Of a stretch of DNA of 64,000 nucleotides, positions 56,058-64,000 are shown piece by piece (positions within the stretch are counted from its first letter, which is position 1; each line of letters starts with the position of its first letter). The translations under genes were made by a program, and so were the position numbers. The notes under the pieces were generated by a model. It was not told where the DNA came from. It did not search any database and saw only the letters and a list, made by a program, of their open reading frames with translations. The stretch spans positions 62,001 to 126,000 of the forward strand of contig JAGFNQ010006426.1 of assembly GCA_024364735.1 (NCBI GenBank), given 5' to 3'. The stretch comes from Boesenbergia rotunda. Lineage: Eukaryota; Streptophyta; Magnoliopsida; Zingiberales; Zingiberaceae.

Positions 56058-57055
56058 TGTTGGAGCAATCGAGGTGCCTAGGTTTTGATGTTTGGGCAAA
56101 GGTTTAAGTTAGGTTTATTGTTGTATTTGATATGCATTGTGAGTATGCAAGATACAGGTACAACGAGGAAAGTCGAAGTGGGATCTTGGCAAATGAGGAA
56201 AGTCAAGGACTAAAGCTGAAGGAAGCTCCAGAAGGCAAGACGTGAAGGATGGAGAGGCATCCGAGGGACACGAGGCTGATGGAGGAGACTAGAAGGCTAA
56301 GTCCTGGCGAAGGAAAACCTGACAACAAGGACTGAGGCCAAAGGAAGCTTCAGAAGGCAAGTCGTAAAGATAGAGAGACATCTGAGGGATGCGAGACTAA
56401 TGGAGGAGGCTAGAAGGCTAGGTCTAGGTTGGACGAGCGAGGACAAGTGCAAAGAGATTGTACTCAGGGCTAAAACCCTAGGTTTAGGGTCTGGCAGTCG
56501 ACTGCTGCTGGAAGCAGTCGACTAGTAGAGGTCACAGAAAGATCAGTCGACTGATCTTCTGTGTAGTCGACTAGTGTCGGCTGAATTCGAACATTGGATT
56601 GTAATGTTCGAATTCAACAGCTGGCAGTCGATTGGTGTTGGCACCAGCCGATGATAACGGTTGGTTCAAGAACGAGCTTATTTAAGAGAGCTTCGGTTTA
56701 GTTGGGCAAAAGTTGACGAAATAAGCTTGAGTAAAACTTATTAGTAGTCTACAAGTACTCAGGAGCTGTTGCGAGTTTGTGGTGAGGTTTCTCCACCACA
56801 AGGAGCTACACGAGCTAGCCGGAGGCTTTTCGGGGAGTCATCCACCGATTGATCGGGATCGTCCACCTTACGGACAGTCGTGGAGTAGAGTGTCATCTCC
56901 GAACTACGTAAATCGTTGTATTTGTTGTTTGATTTCTTTTTGTTAGTTTGTTTATTTTGTATTCCGTTGCGCACTAACAAAGTATAGGGAGAACCGCGAA
57001 ACAAGTGGGTGATCGACTATTCACCCTCTCTAGCAGGGTCAATCAAGTCCCAACA
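56058..57055 (+). mobile_element. 3' LTR of element C
   Basis: 998 bp, TGTTGGAGCAATCG to AAGTCCCAACA. It has two CAGTCGACTG-type pairs with 10-bp spacers (56490-56575) and GAGCTTATTTAAGAGAGC (TATA-like, about 56685). Confidence 0.88.
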
Positions 57056-57908
57056 CCTACCTCCTAGAGTATGGAGATCTATTCCATGAACAACAAAAAA
57101 GACATCAAAAGCAATAAAAATTGGCAAGAATCAACTCGATCTACGAGAAGGAGAAGAAGACTTAGCTCGATGTGAAGATCCATCGTCGATGAGATTCAAT
57201 CCGTGCTCCAGAGGTAGACACGATGCAGAATCCGACTTCAAACTGTCACTTCATTGTTAGAATGGTGGTACATCTTAGCCTCTTGGTTCTCCCCCAAGGG
57301 AAGAACCTCCCTTCTCTTGGAAAGGGTTTATAGGAGAGTCACATGGTTGGGAGGCACAGTCATGCCTCCATTTTTTTTGCGCGAGGAGACACGACCAAGG
57401 CATGGTCGTGCCAAATTAGCACTGCCTGACCTCAAGTATCTCGGCCAAGAGGCACAGGGGAGGCATGGTTGAGCCAAATTGGCATAGCCTCCCCATGTAT
57501 TCTTGGTCAAGGAGAGACATGACTATGCCAAAATGGCACGACCTACCCCTAGATTTTTTGACAGAGAGACATTGGGGAGGCATATTCGTGCCAAGTTAGC
57601 ACGGCCTACCCTTGGAAGTTTTAGTAGAGAGGCATGGCCTATCCGTGTGAACTTCGATGAAGAGCTCCGGAAAATATCGAATGAGGTAGGTCTTGTTGGA
57701 TTCAGCTTTCGAAGCGCATTTTCGCTCCAAAATGTCTCTACATCGTGTCCTATCATGAAAAATAAGGAAAGAGTAGACTTTATACAAAATAGGCTAATTG
57801 TGCTAATAAATGATAGAAAGGGATGTAAGCATTTAAATCGTAAACATTAAATACATGTGAATGTGCGTCAAATAGTGCCTAAAAATGAATGCAATATATG
57901 CGCATCAC
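57056..57908 (-). mobile_element. LTR of Athila-like Ty3/gypsy element, partial
   Basis: In minus orientation it starts TGTGATGCGCATATATTGC at 57908, after an AGTCTAGGAG purine tract, and runs left to the edge of element C. It has palindromes of the type TGCCAAATTGGCA at 57409, 57472, 57526 and 57589, which look like the repeated 'gtgcc..ggcac' text of Athila-like LTRs. The ORFs on both strands here are not genes. Confidence 0.5.
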
Positions 57909-60443
57909 ACTCCTAGACTTAAACCTTTAATTGTCCTCAAGCAAAAACCTACAATCTAAACTCACATATCGGTATAGTGTATGATAATCCTTGGTGAATC
58001 AATCTAACTCTATCAACTAATTTCATTTGTGAGCATGATAGTAAAGTTATTTGTGTGTTGCCTAATAGTTCTCCGAGCTCAGTGTGATGAATGATCTAAC
58101 TTTATCAAGTTTCAATCTCAAAGTCTAGTCAAGTCCTCATTTTCTACTTTTCTTGTATTCCCAGCGATAGGCACTTACTTGTCACAAGCTTAGTTCCTCT
58201 TTTTAAAACTACCTAAAGTCTCAAAGGCGAGCTTAGAATCAAGAGAAACTCGACATTCATTTCTCCAATAACCTAACTCGCTCTCAAAGGCGTGAATTGT
58301 CAATTTCCACTCATGAAACTATTTTTGTATCCCATTATTTTTTTTTGTGCTTTAAAGGTGTAACACTAACACAAATGCATATATACAAATGAATGCAAAT
58401 ATAGGGATTAAGATTTTCCGAATGAGGTTGCATGATCCGAGATCATCCAATAACCAAAATGAAATTTGAAAAATCACCATGAGATTACAAGTACTAATCA
58501 ATGATTCATGTCTATTTTCAGAGTTATCTACTTTATAAACTCGGCAATATGAATAGAGATCCTAATACTAGGTCATCATACAAATATTTAATGAAAACAA
58601 TGCTCACTTCATGCTATTAGAAATAGAGAATAGAAATCCACTAAATATGCTAGCACTATGGTCACAACAAAATGACTCAATAATAAGCATGCTAGAATTC
58701 TTGCTTAAGAATAAGTTGACAGTAGCAAAATTGTTGATGTAACACAGGTTTTTTTAATGAAAACTGAACTAGCAAACTAACTCTAACTCAAACTAGAAAC
58801 ACAACTGAAAAATCAAACTGAACAAAAATATAAGAAATGAAGACAAGAAATAAAATGTAGGAAATGAATATGTACAACCCCCCCCCCCCTACTTGGATAT
58901 TTCATTGTCTCAATGAAATCACTCATATAATGGGTGGTGATAAGCAGGAGGTCGCTTTGGTGAATAATCAAGGAAAACAAGCATTTTTAAAAAATTAGGA
59001 AATTAATTTTTGGTATTCTCCAAATATTGATAATACTTATAGATTAACTTTATTTGCACATGAATTTAAGCATTGTGCCTTGCAACTCTCTTTCATCCTC
59101 CCATTCCCTCTTTTGATTTTCCATGAATTTTGTGATCATCTTAAAAAACTCTTCCTCCCTTTTAAAGTGGTCTCGTCATACTTGAAATTGTTCATTAGTC
59201 ATTAACTCTTGATGTTCGATAAGATTTATATGATTTTCATGATCAAAACGAAGTGAGTCCAAAATAGGGTGAAACTCCGAAAAATTAGGGAGAGGGTGTT
59301 TTACTAAGGGAATCCAAGTTGGGGGCTCGATTGGAGGGAAGGTCATATTATTGGCGTTCAATAATAACCAATTTTCCTTGTTACGGATGGTGGTTAAGTT
59401 CTTGTTTGGCAACCGCATGGGGAAGTTATTTTTCAAGATAAGACTAAATCCATCACCGTCTCTACAAATCATTCGAATCACCATACAAGATTCAAAGTTG
59501 ATTCTAGGGGCATCTTAATCTTTCCAAATCACAACCTAAGACTAATGTGATACGAGTGATTAATCCTCCCAAAATGATAGGGCTAGTAGAAGATGATTTC
59601 CTAGTCTCACAAGATGTTTGACGAAATATAGTCCAGTATTTATGCAAAATAATTCACATTTATGCATCATCCCCTCGCTATCGCTTCGTCCAATGATTGT
59701 ATGTCTCATGAATAAATGGATGTAACTAAAGAATAGGATTAACAATATGAGAAGCTCTAGGATTAGATGATTGAAATATGCAATCGCTACTAAAAAATTT
59801 TCATATATCATTCAAATAGTAAGGTGTAAATGTTGTTTCCACACATGGTAAGTGGAAACATGAATTAAAATTGTCAAGAGTTCAATCATAATTTTCATTG
59901 AACAAGCGAAATGAGACTCTTCCAACTCCCCCAATATATTGAAATTTAATGGAGCTAAATAATTCAAGAACAATCGTAGGGTAAGTGGGGTAGTTCATAT
60001 TTATTAAACCACTCCATCCAATTCTATTAGCTAACCATTCAATGTCATCTCTAAATCTCAAAATATCTAAAGTATAATATCTAAGAATCTAGTGCCAACA
60101 TTAATGGAACTATTGACCAAAGCATTAAAACGACATTCTTGTATCATTCTCAAATATGATATCAAAGTTAGTTTCTATACCTTTGAAGCGTACCCTTTGG
60201 TCTTTCGGAATCTTCACTTTTTCATTGTCTTTGCCTTCCCTTTTGGTATATCCTTCTTTTGAGAGTCGGCTCCTTTCTTAAGATGCTTCAACATTTCTAA
60301 TGGGCTTAAGAACAAGCCTTAGGGGATTATTTGATGGAGTGAAGAAGGGAGTATTTGTCTCGAGAGGAAGAAAGGGAAAGAGAGGAGAGAGTGTTGAGGT
60401 GAAGGTTGGAGAGAAGTGTTGAAAGGATTTAGGAAGTAGGAAT
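57909..60443 (-). mobile_element. Internal region of the Athila-like element
   Basis: Purine tracts in minus orientation lie at 57910-57920 and 58880-58890 (G-run). The segment 58900-60290 holds a decayed ORF. Between them (57920-58870) I see AT-rich sequence without a domain. The element continues beyond the inserted LTR at 62037-62760. Confidence 0.45.
59176..60290 (-). pseudogene. Decayed plant-retroelement ORF (Athila 'ORF-1'-like)
   Basis: Minus-strand pieces in different frames, with EWLANRIGWSGLIN (about 60025), VLELFSSIKFQYIGGVGRVSFRLF (pieces about 59910-59970), RHTIIGRSDSEGMMHKCELF (about 59650-59710) and GFSLILKNNFPMRLPNK (about 59400-59450), resemble the ORF-1-like protein of Athila elements in tone and order. 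Stops and frameshifts break it several times. The family call is from general likeness and is not secure. Confidence 0.4.
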
Positions 60444-62034
60444 TGTAGGATTGGTGGCGTCGATAGAGGGGGTGAATATCGACTCGTAATATTTATCGTC
60501 GGATCTTCGTTGATTGTTCGCTTAATATCAGAGTTGTTAGTAGCAGCGGAATAATAAAAGTAAAAGCAAACACAACACGAATACGCGGGATTTACTTGGT
60601 TCCCAACCTCCCAGGGTCAGTACATCCAAGACCTAATTACGAGTAGCGCCCGTCCACTAGTGGTCTCCTTTTCGGAATTTTCGGAGGCGGAGAAACCTAT
60701 TTTACAGTTGAGAGTACAAGCAAAATAATGATAAAGAATTATAATAACTAAATGCAAACCAAACAGAAGATGACGATCCCGACCAATCTGGAACTCCGAA
60801 GCGTCGCGCACTTCCTCCTAGAGCCTCCTTGGTCGCAGAGTTTCGTCTCAGCACTTTTCCTTTGCACAGAATGAGTAAGCGGATTTTAGAATTAATGTTC
60901 TGAACTGCTGCACTCGACCCCTTTATATAGTACTTACTCAAGCACCTGAATGGCCTTTCAGGCGCCCTCATTGCGATCAAAACTTGATCCGAACTAGCGT
61001 AGTCGGCGCAGAGATAAGGCTTGCATCCTAGGCGCCTATGAGCTATTCAAGCGCCTGAGAGCTATTCAGGCGCCCAGGAAGCCCTTTCCCAGGTTACTGT
61101 TTTCTTGCGTTTGACCTCCTATCTTGCCTCCAACTCTAGGTTTCTGCAAGACAAACAAACACAAGACAAAACAAATAATCCTAAGCCTTAATGATTATCA
61201 GCCAGAGCTATCTAGTTCTGACTTTGGATTTCAAATGAAATCCTAGGTCGAACTGACGCCTACTGTTCCCTTTCCCGGGGAACGCGTCATCGCCTACTCC
61301 ACTCTGGAAAAGTTATCTTTTGCCAACCGGGACCTCCGGTTGGACTTTTGCTCGGCCTCCAAGAATCTGAAACTCGACGACGTTCGACCTCGACCCGTCT
61401 CGACTCCTGTCCGCGATCCCCGCTCGGTAAAGTCTTCTGCTCGGTCCCCCGAACCAAGTCTTCGTGCTTGGCTTCACTTGCCAAGTCTTCATTACCGATC
61501 CCCAACCAGGACTTCATGCTCAACCTTGCAGGTCAAGACTTCATGCCCAATTCTCCGAACCAGGACTTCGTGCCCAGCTTTACTCACCAGGACTTCGTCC
61601 AACTAGCTTCACTCACTAGGACCCAGCTTCACTCACCAGGATTTCGTTCCTCGATAAGGACTTCTTTGCTAGACATCTTACCCCTGACTAAACTTCTCTC
61701 TGCCAAACATCAAGTTCTATTTGGCTTAGTCCTTGGTCTATCTGACCAACACTAGGTTCTCTGCCAAACATCAATCCCTGTTTGACTAACCCTTGTTCTA
61801 ACTTATCAAACCTTGATATATTGTCAAACATATCAGATCTAGGCTTAATCACCCTGCCAAACATCAAGTCATATTTGGCTAACCTTTTGGTCAACCTGAT
61901 CAAGTTTGGGTTTACCCTACCAAACATCAAGTCTTGTTTAGCTTAACACTTGATCACTTCGACCAAACCTTAGTATATCGTCAAACATCGAAACAGTAGA
62001 GGTTGACTGTTCATGTCTGATGCTTTTTACACCA
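60444..62034 (-). mobile_element. Near-complete LTR (E3-type, GGCGCC subfamily), probably solo
   Basis: About 1.59 kb. In minus orientation it starts TTGGTGTAAAAAGCATCAG and ends CCAATCCTACA. It has CCAAACATCAAG repeats (61690-61960), AAGTCCTGG-type repeats (61480-61640), twin hairpins (61265-61283 and 61298-61308), GGCGCC runs (60940-61085) and TATATAAAGGGG near 60930. No primer-binding site or interior is attached. The first bases are altered and no exact target-site duplication is seen. Confidence 0.78.
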
Positions 62035-62760
62035 ACTAGAAGAGGGAATAGAGAGGTTAGGAAGTGATAAGAAGAGGAATGCCCTAAGTTTTGTAGGGGT
62101 GAGTCAGCCATAACACAGCCATGTCTGAACCACATGGTCGTGTCGTGTGGTTTTCGGCCTTTTTTCGTGAAGGGGAGAAGACACGAGTTGTATCTGATAA
62201 GTATGACCATGTCTTGGTTTATTCGCCAAGTCTCTAGTTTTTAGGCACACCCATGCCCATTCGACATGGCCTAGGCTTGCAAGCTTCACTCTGGCTCCAG
62301 GTGGGAGACACAGCTTCGCCTCAGCACAGGAACAAGGCAAAGGACACGACCGTGTGCCCTATTTTGACCTATTTCAGGTTCTTTCCTCCCCTTCATTTCC
62401 ATGGTCATGGAAAAGTTTCACTGCCAAGTTTGCGAAGGTCGGAAAAAACCTAGAAACAAAAATAAACTCAAATTAGACTCTATAACAAAGGCTAAAAATA
62501 AGGAAAAGAATTAAAAAGAACACTTGGGTTGTCTCCAAGAAATGCTCGTTTAAGGTCACGAGCTCGATCCTTGTTTGTGGCTCAACTAGAAGTCGTTATC
62601 CACGGTGTGGCCATTTGCATCCAACCCCTCCTTTTTCCGGGCTATCGCCGGAGTTTTATATTTATCGTTGTGTGCGCAGGGTCGACATTCCTCTCTTGCC
62701 GGACATGGTACATTGTCCGGCGGTTGGTGCTCCTTCCCCTAAAATTGTAAATCATCCAAC
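62035..62760 (-). mobile_element. Athila-like internal region, upstream part
   Basis: On the minus strand the text around 62515-62545 reads like AGCATTTCTTGGAGACAACCC, the sequence found after pol in many Athila-type elements (usually GGGAGGCAACCC). 62105-62420 has further CATGG/CCGTGTC repeats. This supports an Athila-like element running leftward and split by the 60444 LTR. No pol is in the window. Confidence 0.4.
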
Positions 62761-62904
62761 CTGAAGCAAAAACTTGTAATAATAGCAAAATCATTAATGG
62801 TCTTAGATAAAAACAAATTTGATTTTGTCCTCAACCAGGACGCCTAGTTGAGGGACGAATTTTTGATATGTAAATTAAGTATGCTTTTTTTAACATACAA
62901 TTAA
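62761..62904. other. Short spacer, nothing recognised
   Basis: AT-rich junction sequence between the Athila-like remnant and the next LTR. No gene or repeat is seen. Confidence 0.5.
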
Positions 62905-63662
62905 TGGCCAGTCAATGAGGTTGAGCAGAAAACTAGGTTGGCACTGAATCCTATCGAAGATCGGGCAGGAGTCTTAGCAAGCGAGGACAACGGAAAGAAG
63001 ATCGAGGTATGACGTTCGAGATCGGAATCTAGGAGGCCCAGAAAAGTCCAACCGGACAACACTGGCTTCGTACATGCATTTACTTTATATGTTGTATGGA
63101 CTAACCTTGTGTTACAGCTGAGGCACCTGAAGACTGGCAGCATCCCAGATGCCTGAAAGTTCACAGGCGCCTGAGAGGTCTCGGGCGCCCCTATGCCTGT
63201 GACTCAGCCTAGGCAAGGCTGAGTGGGCACACGTTGGTTGGAGTCGCCACATCAGCAACACGGGCTATCCAGAAGCTTCAGCGCCCGAGATGGATAAGGC
63301 CTGACTAGGCAGTAGGTTGGACGCGGCTGGATCGCAAGAATAGGGGCCCCCTATAAACACTCGAGCCCCATATGCTCCTTTATAAGAGTTTCGACAGAGG
63401 TTTCATAATCAACTTTCTACAGCTTTTGTGCTCACGTGTGTGCTCCGAAGCGATCCAGAGACAACTGTGCAGACCCTCTTAAAGTTGCGAATTCCAGTAT
63501 CACATTGATAGAACCTCACGATTGAACCAAGTAAAAAACATAAGTGTTAGCGATTATTTTTGCGTTTACTTTTTCCGCTCGTAAACTCGATTTAAATCCG
63601 AATAAGTTTTCTCGAACGCGATATTCACCCCCCCCCCCTCTATTGTTCTCTACGATCCCACA
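62905..63662 (+). mobile_element. Truncated Sirevirus-like LTR with primer-binding site
   Basis: The right end is clear: CACCCCCCCCCCCTCTATTG, then CGATCCCACA, followed by TTGGTATCAAAGTC (a degenerate primer-binding site). GGCGCC palindromes at 18-bp pitch (63165-63190) and CCTATAAACAC (TATA-like, about 63350) are present. The left U3 part is truncated. Confidence 0.7.
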
Positions 63663-63960
63663 ATTGGTATCAAAGTCAGGTTGCTCTTCACCGGCCTAAC
63701 CACCGAAAGAAGCACGAGCTAGATCTATGATCCAGATCTAACCATGTGGTTAAATCTTGAACAAAGGAAGTGTGAGCTCCCGTGTCTTAATCAAGAGGAT
63801 TAGACACTAGGCAGAGAGTCCTAGTTGCGACTAGGCGATGAAATCCTAGTAAGTCGGGTGGACCGAGAGGCAAAAAGTCCTGATGGGTTGAGGATTGAAC
63901 ATTAAACGAAAAAGCTTTCCCCTTGAGAGAGGCCTATGGTCCTTTGTTTGAGGGGGAGAT
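63663..63960 (+). mobile_element. Leader remnant and 3' end of another element
   Basis: 63663 to about 63715 is the leader of the preceding LTR. The rest, ending in the polypurine tract GAGGGGGAGAT (63950-63960), belongs to an element whose 3' LTR starts at 63961. No coding domain. Confidence 0.5.
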
Positions 63961-64000
63961 TGTTGGGGTTACAAGATTGCAAACATAGTCCCACATTGAA
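63961..64000 (+). mobile_element. Start of an LTR running out of the window
   Basis: TGTTGGGGTTACAAG directly after a polypurine tract marks an LTR start. Only 40 bp are visible. Confidence 0.6.

Larger units (their letters stand above)
53321..57055 (+). mobile_element. Element C (A-type Sirevirus-like), 5' LTR truncated
   Basis: A 5' LTR remnant (about 53321-53445) ends in TTCACTCCCTCTAGTCGGGTCG and is followed by the primer-binding site TGGTATCAAAGC. Decayed gag and spacer follow, then a polypurine tract (AAAAAGGGAGAGAT, ending at 56057) and the 3' LTR 56058-57055. The element has gag only, with no pol motifs. Confidence 0.78.

Overview
The window is plant nuclear DNA dominated by nested LTR retrotransposons, with one recognisable host gene. 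The host gene is an O-methyltransferase with a very GC-rich first exon and a less GC-rich second exon. That gradient, the spliced gene and the transposon types suggest a flowering plant, probably a commelinid monocot; I cannot name the species. I found no prokaryotic features, CRISPR array, rRNA or tRNA gene.

Layout. 1-4630: 3' part of a reduced, non-autonomous Ty1/copia (Sirevirus-like) element, 'E1'. 4631-19751: remains of an older minus-strand LTR ('LTR-D'), split by a complete plus-strand element 'A' (4966-18640, target-site duplication TCGGC). A carries gag plus a second ORF, and that second ORF is split by another complete element, 'E2' (9296-16209, minus strand, duplication TAGAG). 19752-20986: inverted partial LTRs. 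20987-27438: element 'E3', same family as E1 and E2. 27439-31191: an LTR-D fragment, then element 'B' with a broken gag and a solo LTR (29025-30025, duplication CGAAG) just behind its primer-binding site. 31192-37302: a minus-strand LTR, another solo LTR (33253-34512, duplication AAGAG) and the 3' part of element 'F'. 37303-39154: one end of a CACTA DNA transposon, a MITE and a Tat-type solo LTR between two TA microsatellites. 39933-49018: a Ty3/gypsy Tat-lineage element on the minus strand with most of gag deleted, decayed pol, and an extra spliced gene on the opposite strand with its own TATA box. 49325-50530: the O-methyltransferase, 306 bp from that element. 50531-64000: host spacer, a decayed copia element, element 'C', an Athila-like minus-strand element holding a near-complete LTR, and two further LTR edges.

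The most interesting signals are non-coding. The Sirevirus-like LTRs carry runs of short palindromes (GGCGCC in some families, CAGTCGACTG in others) at a nearly fixed 18-20 bp pitch upstream of the LTR TATA box. They also carry twin hairpins whose stems change by compensatory substitutions between families. A second pair of hairpins, with one covarying base pair, is conserved in the internal regions of E1, E2 and E3. E1, E2 and E3 show no pol in the sequence present, and A and B show only gag-type coding, so they probably depend on enzymes supplied from elsewhere.
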